A stretch of DNA of 64,000 nt. It comes from Pseudomonadota bacterium. GTDB taxonomy: Bacteria; Pseudomonadota; Alphaproteobacteria; Caulobacterales; Caulobacteraceae. The stretch is taken from NCBI GenBank assembly GCA_018241995.1, contig JAFECT010000012.1:1-64000 (forward strand). The letters run 5' to 3'. Numbering within the stretch: position 1 is the stretch's first letter; each line of letters starts with the position of its first letter. A model generated the notes under the pieces. It was given only the letters and a program-made list of their open reading frames with translations. It did no database searches and was not told the DNA's origin. Both the position numbers and the translations under genes were made by a program. This document shows positions 17,390 through 24,491 of the stretch, in pieces.

Positions 17390-18147
17390 CGAGCGGCTCC
17401 GGCTTGCGGGGCCGGGAGACCGGCCGGGAGACTGGGGGGTGTCGCGGCGGCCTTGGCGGCGGCCTTGACCATGGCGGGCAGCTGGGTGGTCTGGCCGCCG
17501 TCGATCATCTTCAGGGCGACCTGGGCGCGTTGGCGCACCTCGGCGCTGGTCGAGGGATCGATCGAATTGGCCAAGTGCTGGAAGTCGTCGCGCGCGTCCT
17601 TGGGCTGGCCATTCTGCAGCTTGGCCATGGCCAGGGCCTCGCGGGCGTAGGCGGCGTAGGGGCGACCGTCTTTCATGAGGGGATCGAGACGCTTCTTCAC
17701 TTCGGCGAAGTTGAAGGGCGACTTGTCCATGACGAGATAGGCGGCTTTGAGGCGGGCTTCGTCGGCGACGATCGGGTCGCTTTCGGCGCGCGCGGCCTTG
17801 TCGAGCAGGTCCAGCGCCTTGTCGGTCTGGTTGGCGTTCAGGGCCAGACCGGCCTCGCCTTCCAGGGCCAGGGCCTTGTAGGCGGCCGACCCGGACTTGG
17901 CGGTGTCGGCGAAGGCCGTCCCGGCCTGGTCGGGCTGGCGCTGCTCCAGCGCCTTGGCGCCGCGTTCGAACGCTTCGGAGCCCTTGGCCGAAGCCTGATT
18001 ACGCCACGAAATATAGCCCAGCGCGCCGCCGACGCCGATCAGCAGGACCACGCCCGCGCCGGCGGCCGCGGCGCCGTATTTCTTGAAGAGGGTGCGCCAC
18101 TGGTTGGCGCGAAGATCCTCTTCGACCTCGTTGAAGAAATCGACCAC
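17386..18147 (-). CDS. yfgM: YfgM-like membrane-anchored TPR protein
   Basis: YfgM is an inner membrane protein with a periplasmic TPR domain that works beside the Sec translocon and periplasmic chaperones. I start at the GTG at 18147 (VVDFFNEVEEDLRANQW), where family similarity begins, rather than the frame opening at 18222. The 253-aa product has one membrane helix (about residues 27-47) and then TPR-like helices with a Pro/Ala-rich end. The order yfgM-bamB-der matches E. coli. Symbol given by context and fold. The start could be off by a few codons. Confidence 0.8.
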   Translation of the reverse strand: MVDFFNEVEEDLRANQWRTLFKKYGAAAAGAGVVLLIGVGGALGYISWRNQASAKGSEAFERGAKALEQRQPDQAGTAFADTAKSGSAAYKALALEGEAGLALNANQTDKALDLLDKAARAESDPIVADEARLKAAYLVMDKSPFNFAEVKKRLDPLMKDGRPYAAYAREALAMAKLQNGQPKDARDDFQHLANSIDPSTSAEVRQRAQVALKMIDGGQTTQLPAMVKAAAKAAATPPSLPAGLPAPQAGAAR

Positions 18148-18223
18148 GAAAACAGACGCTCCCCGAGGCGCAATTGAAAACCGCCGCGAACCTATAGCCT
18201 TGCGGCCCTGGCCGCAACGCAAC

Positions 18224-19060
18224 TCAACCGCCGACGGGCCGCTTGGACCAATATGTCTCTGCCTCGCCCGGAAACCGGCGCGCCCGCACGTCCGCAGCCC
18301 AGGCGCCGACGGCCGATCCGATCTCGCCTTTCAGGTCGGCGTAGCGGCGCACGAAGCGCGGGGTCCAGTCGAACATGCCCAACATGTCGTCGGTCACCAG
18401 GATCTGCCCGTCGCAGGCGGCGGAGGCGCCGATGCCGATGGTCGGGACGTGGATCGCCTCGGTGATCTCGCGCGCCAGCCCCTCGGCCACGCCCTCCACC
18501 ACCACGGCGAAGGCGCCCGCGTCGGCGGTGGCCTCGGCCTCGGCCAGCACGCGCAGCCGCTCGTCCTCGGTCTTGCCCTTGGCCTTGAAGGCGCCGTCGA
18601 CGTTCACCGCCTGGGGCCGCAGGCCCACGTGGCCCATGACCGGGATGCCGCGCCGGACCAGGAAGGCCACGGTCTCGGCAATCATCGGCCCGCTTTCCAG
18701 CTTGATGGCCTGGCAGCCGGTCTCTTTCAGCACCCGCGAGGCGTTGGCGAAGGCCTGCTCCGGCGAGCTTTCGTAGGAGCCGAACGGCATATCGACCACG
18801 ACCATGGCCCGCCTGGCCCCGCGCATCACCGCTTGGCCGTGCAGGATCATCATGTCCAGGGTCACCCCGACGGTGTCCGGCAGGCCGTGCAGCACCATGC
18901 CGACCGAATCGCCGACCAGCAGCAGGTCGCAGTGCGCGTCCAGCATCTCGGCCATGGGCGCGGTGTAGGCGGTGAGGCAGACCACGGGCTCGCCGCCCTT
19001 GCGGGTGGTGATCTCAGGCGCGCTGACCCGCCTGATACTCTGCTCACGCTGGGAGGACAT
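18224..19060 (-). CDS. panB: 3-methyl-2-oxobutanoate hydroxymethyltransferase
   Basis: PanB adds a hydroxymethyl group from 5,10-methylene-THF to alpha-ketoisovalerate, giving ketopantoate for coenzyme A synthesis. The ATG at 19060 ([12 protein letters not shown]) gives 278 aa; an upstream in-frame ATG at 19093 would lie inside the preceding gene. Signatures: [13 protein letters not shown] (metal-binding Asp), [16 protein letters not shown] and GHVGLRPQ. The start comes 1 nt after the stop of the membrane protein gene of the ECF module, so it may be co-transcribed with it. Confidence 0.96.
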   Translation of the reverse strand: MSSQREQSIRRVSAPEITTRKGGEPVVCLTAYTAPMAEMLDAHCDLLLVGDSVGMVLHGLPDTVGVTLDMMILHGQAVMRGARRAMVVVDMPFGSYESSPEQAFANASRVLKETGCQAIKLESGPMIAETVAFLVRRGIPVMGHVGLRPQAVNVDGAFKAKGKTEDERLRVLAEAEATADAGAFAVVVEGVAEGLAREITEAIHVPTIGIGASAACDGQILVTDDMLGMFDWTPRFVRRYADLKGEIGSAVGAWAADVRARRFPGEAETYWSKRPVGG

Positions 19061-19061
19061 T

Positions 19062-19442
19062 TCAGGACTCGTCGAGCGCTCGGGTGGCTCCAACGATCGC
19101 CGCCACGATCATCAGGGCCGACGCGATCCAGAACATGCCTACGCCCGCGCCGCCCTGCAGCAGGGCTCCGCCTTGGGCCGCGGCCTGGTCATAGAGATTG
19201 TTGAAGGCCGACGTCGAGGACACGGCGACCGCCTGCGCCCGGTGACCCAGGCCAAGGCCCAGCGACTGGCTGACCGCCACTGCGCCCCCGGCCACGCCGG
19301 CGACGCCGATCACCAGGGTGCGCACGCGCCAGTCGCGGCGCAGTCGCTTCTCGACGCGGGCGGTGAACTCGTCGGCGTCGGGCATGGGCGCAGCCTGCGC
19401 GAACATGCGCTCCAGCTGCGTCTCGAAATCCCGCTCAACCAT
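19062..19442 (-). CDS. Small two-helix membrane protein, candidate anti-sigma factor
   Basis: A 126-aa protein from the ATG at 19442, overlapping the end of the ECF sigma gene by 8 nt, the usual place for an anti-sigma factor. The N-terminal 45 residues are cytoplasmic, with a short segment [17 protein letters not shown] resembling the FAADAPPARDPAF motif of the two other small membrane proteins nearby (20548 and 22524). Two membrane helices follow, about residues 48-66 and 97-120. It lacks the HxxxCxxC zinc motif of ZAS-type anti-sigma factors. Function is inferred from position and shape. Confidence 0.7.
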   Translation of the reverse strand: MVERDFETQLERMFAQAAPMPDADEFTARVEKRLRRDWRVRTLVIGVAGVAGGAVAVSQSLGLGLGHRAQAVAVSSTSAFNNLYDQAAAQGGALLQGGAGVGMFWIASALMIVAAIVGATRALDES

Positions 19443-20016
19443 GAGCCCTACTCCCGGTCTGGTCGCCGCCCTGCGGCGCCATGCGCTCTCTGAGCTTATC
19501 CAAACCACGTTTGACATGGGATTTGACCGTTCCGAGCGGCGTATTCAAGGTCTCGGCGACCTCCGAGTGCGAAAGTCCTGCGCCGTAACACAGCGACACG
19601 CACAGGCGTTCCGGCGCGCTAAGCACCTTCAAGGCCTCGTCCAGGTCGATGCGGCCGGCGTTGTCGGCGTAGGCGGGCGCCTGTTCGGGCTCGCGCAGCT
19701 CGGCTTCGAGCACCAGCTGGGCGTCCTTCTTGCGACGCTTCAGATAGAGCCGGGCGGCGATGCGCCGGACCCAGCTCACGAAAGTGCCCTCGCCCCGGAA
19801 CTCCGCGATGCGCTCATAGGCCTGCAGGAAGGCGTCCTGGGCGATGTCGTCGGCGGTCGAAGCCTGCGCGCCCATGCGCCTCAGCAGCGCCCGAACCGCG
19901 GAGCTGTGCCGTCGCACCAGCTCCCCGAACTCGCGCCGCCCTCCCGCGGCGGCGAGCTGAGCCAGCTCCACATCGTGGAGGCCGACAATCCGCCCGTCTT
20001 TGTAAGAGGCCCCCAT
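19435..20016 (-). CDS. ECF family RNA polymerase sigma factor (module A)
   Basis: An extracytoplasmic-function sigma factor of 193 aa. Region 2 contains DDIAQDAFLQAYERIAEFRGEG and WVRRIAARLY. Region 4 contains the helix-turn-helix LSHSEVAETLNTPLGTVKSH. The order on the minus strand is DUF6249 protein, this sigma factor, then the small membrane protein at 19062. It is paralogous in arrangement to the module at 22524-23819. The signal it answers is unknown. Confidence 0.93.
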   Translation of the reverse strand: MGASYKDGRIVGLHDVELAQLAAAGGRREFGELVRRHSSAVRALLRRMGAQASTADDIAQDAFLQAYERIAEFRGEGTFVSWVRRIAARLYLKRRKKDAQLVLEAELREPEQAPAYADNAGRIDLDEALKVLSAPERLCVSLCYGAGLSHSEVAETLNTPLGTVKSHVKRGLDKLRERMAPQGGDQTGSRAHG

Positions 20017-20044
20017 GGGCGCTCCCTTCAGATTGGCGTGGGCG

Positions 20045-20428
20045 TCAGCGCGACTTGTTGTTGAAGAAGGACATCACGATGAAGGCGAGGCCCACCGCGG
20101 CCGGGATCGCCCCGATGCCCAGGAACGGAGGCATGGCCGCTTCCGTGTACTGGCCCATCGCCAGACCGAAGCCCGCGATGCCCAGGCCGATAGCCAGCCA
20201 GACCACGCCGACGCGGATGTCGCGCGCAGCCGACGGGGCGGGCTTCACATCGCGGGTCATGGCGTCCAGCACTTCGGGCGGCAGGGGCTGGCCCTTCTCG
20301 ATCGCAGCGCGGATGGTCTGCTGCATCTCGGTCCGCTCCTTATTGCGGAAGTAGCGGGGGACCAGCACGACGCCCGCGATCATCCCGAAGAAGCCTAGCG
20401 GAACCAGGATCTCAACACCGGTGCTCAT
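20045..20428 (-). CDS. DUF6249-type membrane protein (module A)
   Basis: A 127-aa protein with an N-terminal membrane helix (VEILVPLGFFGMIAGVVLV), a cytoplasmic segment containing AIEKGQPLPPEVLDAM, and two C-terminal helices. The pattern of helix, G-x-P-L/P-PE segment and two helices is what I know as DUF6249, often found beside ECF sigma genes. The ATG at 20428 has AGAGG just upstream; a GTG 9 nt earlier is possible. It lies 28 nt before the sigma gene on the same strand. The molecular role is unknown. Confidence 0.7.
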   Translation of the reverse strand: MSTGVEILVPLGFFGMIAGVVLVPRYFRNKERTEMQQTIRAAIEKGQPLPPEVLDAMTRDVKPAPSAARDIRVGVVWLAIGLGIAGFGLAMGQYTEAAMPPFLGIGAIPAAVGLAFIVMSFFNNKSR

Positions 20429-20509
20429 TGGAATCACCTCTTATCTCGACGTTGGGCGAAGCCTTGGTGCGTCCGCCTTCTGACGACAAGAGCCTTGGAC
20501 GCCCGCCTA

Positions 20510-20525
20510 CGGATGCGTCGTGGCA
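20510..20525 (-). promoter_or_regulatory. Candidate ECF promoter element, module A
   Basis: On the minus strand this reads TGCCACGACGCATCCG, upstream of the DUF6249-sigma operon. A related sequence ending GCATCCG lies upstream of module B (23885-23904). ECF operons are often autoregulated, so a shared element is expected. The match is short and spacing differs, so this is tentative. Confidence 0.25.
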
Positions 20526-20547
20526 GGTGAAATCTTCGTAAGGCGGC

Positions 20548-20850
20548 TCAACCCTTGTGGGACAAGGGATCGAGCATGCGCCCGAGGAAGAGCAATCCCG
20601 CCGCAGCCGCGAGCGCCGCCGCGCAAGCCGCAACGGTCGGGGTGGCGGCGATCAGGACCTGAGACACTTCCGGCCAGAAGCCCCACAGCAAGGCGCCGGC
20701 CACCAGGGCCAGAGCGGCCTGGGCGGCGATCTCCCAATGCAGGCGACGACGCTCCAGGCGATGCAGCAGGGCGAAGACGAAGGCCGGGTCGCGCGCAGGC
20801 GGCGCGTCGGCGGCGAAAATCGCCTGAAGTCGCCGGTCCGCCTCGGTCAT
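20548..20850 (-). CDS. Small membrane protein with FAADAPPARDPAF motif (module A)
   Basis: A 100-aa protein from the ATG at 20850 (MTEADRRLQAIF), preceded by GGAG at good spacing. The cytoplasmic start has DRRLQAIFAADAPPARDPAF, followed by two membrane helices (about 36-54 and 62-86). It is a clear paralogue of the protein at 22524-22847, which overlaps its own ECF sigma gene, so it is probably a second anti-sigma-like or accessory protein of module A. It lies upstream of the DUF6249 gene on the same strand. Confidence 0.65.
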   Translation of the reverse strand: MTEADRRLQAIFAADAPPARDPAFVFALLHRLERRRLHWEIAAQAALALVAGALLWGFWPEVSQVLIAATPTVAACAAALAAAAGLLFLGRMLDPLSHKG

Positions 20851-20915
20851 GGTCCGCTCCAACGCCACTGTCCTCAGTGTAACGCGTGAGACGGCGCAAG
20901 ACTATGGCGGCGAAC

Positions 20916-22445
20916 TCAGTGCAGCGCCTTGTTGGCCTCGATCATGGCGGGCGTGCGCCGCTCGAGCAGGTCAAGCATTGCCGCTTCCGGGATCGGGCCG
21001 AGTTGCGCCGGGTCGTCGATGGTCAGGCGCCGGCCCTCCTTGGCTTCCGCGCCGACACACGCCGGGGCGCCGTCGCGGGCGAAGCTGACCCAGCAGCGAT
21101 GCACCAGCTCCTCCACCCGCAGATCGGCGTCGGAGGTGCGCATGCCGCGCCAGGTGCGGAACTCGAAGGGGATTTCCGAGCCGTGGCTGGCGCTCGGCCG
21201 GCGCGACCGCAGGCTGTCGCGCACATAGTCGAAGCGGTAGAGCCAGGCGTGCGAACGGCTGTGCATGGTCATCCAGCGCGCCGGGCCGGCGAAGAAGGAG
21301 TCGCGGAACAGCAGGCGCGCGAAGTCCGGATCGGTGGCGGCCTTGTCGCCGTAGAGCCCGCGCAGGGTCTTCAGGTCGTCGGGGGTCAGGCCGGCCACGA
21401 CTCCCTCCGGCCGAGCCTCGGCGTAGAGTAGCGATCCCTCCCCCGAGTTTGACCCGATCAGCAGGCTCACCCCGCCCGATCCCTGTCGCGCCCAGGCGAT
21501 CAGCGGCGCGTCCGGCAGGACCACACCGTCCACGAAAGGCTCCACGTCCCGGCCCTGCCCGGCCTTGACCAGCGCCTCGCCGGGGATGGCGCGCAAGTTC
21601 TCAGGCGTCGCGTTCGCCGGCGCCAGGTCGCGGGTCAGCGACACGCCCTGGTTCCTGACCTCGGCCAGCTTGGGCGCCACGTCCCAGCCCATGCCGGCGG
21701 ACTGCACGATGGCGCCGCGGAACAGGCCCTTGGCCTGGGGCGAACCGATCAGGGCGATGATATCCACCCCGCCCGCGGACTCGCCCATCACTGTGATCCG
21801 GTCCGGGTCGCCGCCGAAGGCCGCGGCGTTGCGCCGGACCCACTTCAGCGCCGCAATCTGGTCCATCAGGCCGTAGTTGGCGCCTTCCTTCGCCTGCTCG
21901 GCGGCCAAGGCGGGATGGGCGAAGAAGCCCAGCGGGCCCAGGCGGTAGTTCATCGAGACCAGCACCACCCCGTCCCGCGCGAAGGACGAGCCGTCGTAGT
22001 AGGTCTGGCTGGCGGTCCCGTCGGTGTCGCCGCCGCCGTGGATCCATACGATCACCGGCGCCCTGCCCTTCGGCGAGGCCGGCGCCCAGACGTTCAGATA
22101 GAGGCAGTCCTCGCTTGTGTTCGCGCCGCGGCTGGAGGGGTCGACATTGCGCGGTGTCCCGGCCTGCAGACAGGAGGCGCCGTAGTCGCCCGCGTCGCGG
22201 ACTTCGTCCCAGGGCTTTACCGGCTGGGGGCTGCGCCAACGCAGCGGCCCGACCGGCGCCGCCGCGTAGGGGACGCCCTTGAAGATTACGATCCCCTGCC
22301 CCCCTCGGCCCTGAACCTTGCCGGAGTCGGTGGAAACCACAGGGCCCGAGGCGGGCTCGGCGCAGGCCTGGGCGGCCAGGGCCAGGCCCAGGCACAGCAC
22401 GGCGGCGCACAGGCCGGTCAGCAGTCTGAAGGTCGAAGGGCGCAT
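20916..22445 (-). CDS. Secreted type B carboxylesterase
   Basis: An alpha/beta-hydrolase of the carboxylesterase/para-nitrobenzyl esterase family, 509 aa. It has a signal peptide (residues 1-28, ending AQACA) and the family signatures EDCLYLNVW, the oxyanion loop WIHGGG and the nucleophile elbow GESAGG (S223). The acid is probably the Glu in SNSGEGS and the base the His in SHGSEIPFEF. The substrate is unknown; candidates are plant or xenobiotic esters. It stands between two ECF sigma modules, and a perfect palindrome lies 63-81 nt before its start. Confidence 0.93.
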   Translation of the reverse strand: MRPSTFRLLTGLCAAVLCLGLALAAQACAEPASGPVVSTDSGKVQGRGGQGIVIFKGVPYAAAPVGPLRWRSPQPVKPWDEVRDAGDYGASCLQAGTPRNVDPSSRGANTSEDCLYLNVWAPASPKGRAPVIVWIHGGGDTDGTASQTYYDGSSFARDGVVLVSMNYRLGPLGFFAHPALAAEQAKEGANYGLMDQIAALKWVRRNAAAFGGDPDRITVMGESAGGVDIIALIGSPQAKGLFRGAIVQSAGMGWDVAPKLAEVRNQGVSLTRDLAPANATPENLRAIPGEALVKAGQGRDVEPFVDGVVLPDAPLIAWARQGSGGVSLLIGSNSGEGSLLYAEARPEGVVAGLTPDDLKTLRGLYGDKAATDPDFARLLFRDSFFAGPARWMTMHSRSHAWLYRFDYVRDSLRSRRPSASHGSEIPFEFRTWRGMRTSDADLRVEELVHRCWVSFARDGAPACVGAEAKEGRRLTIDDPAQLGPIPEAAMLDLLERRTPAMIEANKALH

Positions 22446-22507
22446 GCGGGCTCACTCGCTGTGTGTCGCATGCAGCCTAGGGCCCTGCTCAGAGGGGATC
22501 AAAGAAA

Positions 22508-22526
22508 TAATACGCAATGCGTATTA
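22508..22526. promoter_or_regulatory. Perfect 19-bp palindrome upstream of the carboxylesterase
   Basis: TAATACGCA-A-TGCGTATTA is a perfect 9-1-9 inverted repeat inside a short AT-rich island. It lies upstream of the esterase gene and overlaps the stop codon of the 22524 gene. Size and symmetry fit a dimeric repressor operator (TetR- or LacI-like), but no such regulator is in the window. Confidence 0.6.
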
Positions 22527-22847
22527 AATCGGCGCCGGACCGCTCCACAGTCGCATCTGCGCCACACTCCACAGCCGCAGCAGGATCAGCCCGCCCACGA
22601 CCACGCTCATCGCCAGGCTGAAGGCGGAGAGCACCGGCGTCGCGCTCTGCACGGCGTCGCTCAGCCAGGGCAGCGCCGCCCACAGGAGCCCCGCCCCCGC
22701 CGTCGTCGCCGCGCCCTGCAACAGCATCTCCAGCCCGAGCCGACGCCGCTCCTCGGCCTGCAGCACGCGGAACACGAAGGCCGGGTCCCGCGCCGGCGGC
22801 GCGTCCGCGGCAAACACCTCGCTCAAACGCCGGTCGATCTCACTCAT
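22524..22847 (-). CDS. Small membrane protein, candidate anti-sigma factor (module B)
   Basis: A 107-aa protein whose start overlaps the end of the ECF sigma gene by 8 nt. The N-terminus has DRRLSEVFAADAPPARDPAF, nearly the same as the 20548 protein. Two membrane helices follow, about residues 43-60 and 68-92. No zinc-binding HxxxCxxC motif is seen. Position makes it the likely anti-sigma factor of module B; this is inference. Confidence 0.7.
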   Translation of the reverse strand: MSEIDRRLSEVFAADAPPARDPAFVFRVLQAEERRRLGLEMLLQGAATTAGAGLLWAALPWLSDAVQSATPVLSAFSLAMSVVVGGLILLRLWSVAQMRLWSGPAPI

Positions 22848-23379
22848 CGTCCGCTCCCAAAGCCTGCAGCAAGCGCGCGCGGCCGCGCGTCACGTGCGAT
22901 TTGATGGTGCCGAGCGGCGCGCCCAGGGCCTGGGCCGCCTCCGCGTGCGAGAAATCCGCCGCCAGGCACAGGGCGACGGCGGCCCTCTGGTCCAGCGGCA
23001 GGGTCTGCATGGCGTCACGGACCGCGATCCGGTCCTCGGCCGGAGCGCCGGGCGAGACCTCGGCGGCGGCCTCCAGATACTGCATGTCGCGCCGCGCGGC
23101 TCGCGCCCGGCCGCGGCGCCAGGTCATCTGCTTGCGATAGCCGATGCCGCAGAGCCAGGCCCGGAAGCTGGCGTCGGACCGCCAGCGGGCAAGCTGCGAC
23201 CAGGCGGTCAGCAGGGTCTCCTGGGCCAGGTCGTCGGCCTCGGCCCAGTCCCCGCAGGTGCGCCTCAGGAAGGCGCGCAGGGCCGCCTGATGCCGGTCGG
23301 CCAGGCGCGCGAAGGCGTCGGTCGATCCGGCCCGGGCGGCGGAGGCCAGCTCCGCGTCGCTGGCCCCCCATGCGTTCAT
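22840..23379 (-). CDS. ECF family RNA polymerase sigma factor (module B)
   Basis: A 179-aa ECF sigma factor. Region 2 shows EADDLAQETLLTAWSQLARW and FRAWLCGIGYRK; region 4 shows FSHAEAAQALGAPLGTIKSH. Its start overlaps the stop of the upstream DUF6249-like gene (ATGA) and its end overlaps the small membrane protein gene, so all three are translationally coupled. It is a paralogue in layout and sequence style of the sigma factor at 19435. Confidence 0.93.
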   Translation of the reverse strand: MNAWGASDAELASAARAGSTDAFARLADRHQAALRAFLRRTCGDWAEADDLAQETLLTAWSQLARWRSDASFRAWLCGIGYRKQMTWRRGRARAARRDMQYLEAAAEVSPGAPAEDRIAVRDAMQTLPLDQRAAVALCLAADFSHAEAAQALGAPLGTIKSHVTRGRARLLQALGADDE

Positions 23380-23819
23380 TTCGGCGGGTTCAGCGTCATC
23401 ATCAGGGCGAAGAAGGCCGACACGACGGCGATGATGCCGGTGATGATCACCGCGATCATGACCCCGCTACGGGCCTGGTCGTTGTCGTTGACGTAGTTGG
23501 CCCAGTAGTAGAGCCCGCCCGAGATGGCGCCCATGACGATGGCCCGCTGCCAGGCCCAGTACGGGCTCCACCCCCAGCCCCAGCGGCGCGCGCGCCAGCC
23601 GTACGGGCCATAGTATCCGCCCATGGCCGGGTCGGCGGTGTGCTCGCCCGAAACCGCCTTCGACAGTTCGGGAGGCGGATCCTTGCCCTGGGCCACATAG
23701 TGCTTGAGCAGCTCCAGCTCCTGCTTGCGGCGCAGATAGCTCAGCCAGCTCTGCCAGCCGCCGGCGACGAAGACGCCGATCGGGAAGATCAGCCACCAGT
23801 AGGCGAACCAGTAATGCAT
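23376..23819 (-). CDS. DUF6249-like membrane protein (module B)
   Basis: A 147-aa protein from the ATG at 23819 (MHYWFAYWWLIFPIG), preceded by AAGGAG. It has an N-terminal helix, a cytoplasmic stretch with YVAQGKDPPPELSKAV (compare AIEKGQPLPPEVLDAM in module A), a Tyr/Trp/Gly-rich loop (GYYGPYGWRARRWGWGW), and two C-terminal helices. It is the first gene of the coupled module B operon. The aromatic loop is absent from the module A protein. Function unknown. Confidence 0.7.
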   Translation of the reverse strand: MHYWFAYWWLIFPIGVFVAGGWQSWLSYLRRKQELELLKHYVAQGKDPPPELSKAVSGEHTADPAMGGYYGPYGWRARRWGWGWSPYWAWQRAIVMGAISGGLYYWANYVNDNDQARSGVMIAVIITGIIAVVSAFFALMMTLNPPK

Positions 23820-23884
23820 CGTCAGCTCCTTCGACGCCCCCAACGGCGCCCTATTCGAAGACTGATCGCCGCAGAGCGCGGCGC

Positions 23885-23904
23885 CGGATGCAGGGTAGCG
23901 TCGA
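23885..23904 (-). promoter_or_regulatory. Candidate ECF promoter element, module B
   Basis: On the minus strand this reads TCGACGCTACCCTGCATCCG, about 65 nt before the first gene of module B. It shares GCATCCG and a preceding GACGC with the region upstream of module A. Tentative. Confidence 0.22.
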
Positions 23905-23921
23905 TTCTTTCGCGGGGGCCC

Positions 23922-24272
23922 TCAGCCCAGGGCCGTGGCGTACGCCTCGGGCTTGAACCCGACCAGCAGCTTGCCGCCGTCGAACTCGAGCACCGGTCGC
24001 TTGATCATCGAAGGCTGGGCCAGCATCAGGGCGATGGCCTTGGGCCGGTCGATGCCGGCCCGGTCGGCGTCAGGCAACTTGCGGAATGTCGTGCCGGCGC
24101 GGTTCAGCAGCGGCTCCCAGCCGACCTTGCCGACCCAGCCCTCCAGCGTCGCCCGATCGACGCCCGAGGCCTTGTAGTCGTGGAAGGCGTAGGCCACCCC
24201 ATGCTCGGACAGCCAGGTCCGCGCCTTCTTCATCGTGTCGCAGTTGGGGATGCCGTAGATGGTGACGGGCAC
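23922..24272 (-). CDS. ArsC/Spx family reductase-like protein (YffB type)
   Basis: A 116-aa thioredoxin-fold protein of the ArsC family. It has the single N-terminal cysteine in YGIPNCDTMKKA and the C-terminal KRPVLEFDGGKLLVGF segment typical of the YffB branch. YffB-like proteins lack the extra cysteines of true arsenate reductases and may be glutathione-dependent thiol reductases. No arsenic genes are nearby, so arsenate reduction should not be assumed. Confidence 0.88.
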   Translation of the reverse strand: MPVTIYGIPNCDTMKKARTWLSEHGVAYAFHDYKASGVDRATLEGWVGKVGWEPLLNRAGTTFRKLPDADRAGIDRPKAIALMLAQPSMIKRPVLEFDGGKLLVGFKPEAYATALG

Positions 24273-24382
24273 AGGTCGTTCTCCGCTTTCGCCCCGCTCT
24301 AGGCCGGTTCGCGGCTTGGCGGAACAGGCCCGCCATCATCGGCATGGGCACGCCTGCGGTAGATTCCTCGTGAACTAACTAT

Positions 24383-24393
24383 GTTCGGCGAAC
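24383..24393. promoter_or_regulatory. 11-bp palindrome in the leader of the giant-protein operon
   Basis: GTTCG-G-CGAAC is a 5-1-5 inverted repeat about 100 nt before the first gene of the operon, in the 219-nt gap (24273-24491) that must hold its promoter. A strong ribosome binding site, GGGAAAGGGG, lies at 24479-24488. Whether the palindrome is an operator is unknown. Confidence 0.3.
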
Positions 24394-24491
24394 GAAGGTC
24401 ATTTACGCCTATAGGGCGAAACAGATAGGGTCTCGCCACGCGGGCCGACACCTCAGGGGCAGGCCGTCGCGTTTTCGGGGAAAGGGGCGCT

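Noticed and set aside
23922..24272. Arsenate reductase (arsC)
   Set aside because: Has the CDT motif and the YffB-type C-terminus but no arsenic resistance neighbours; the ArsR-type gene at 46224 is far away and paired with NIPSNAP instead.
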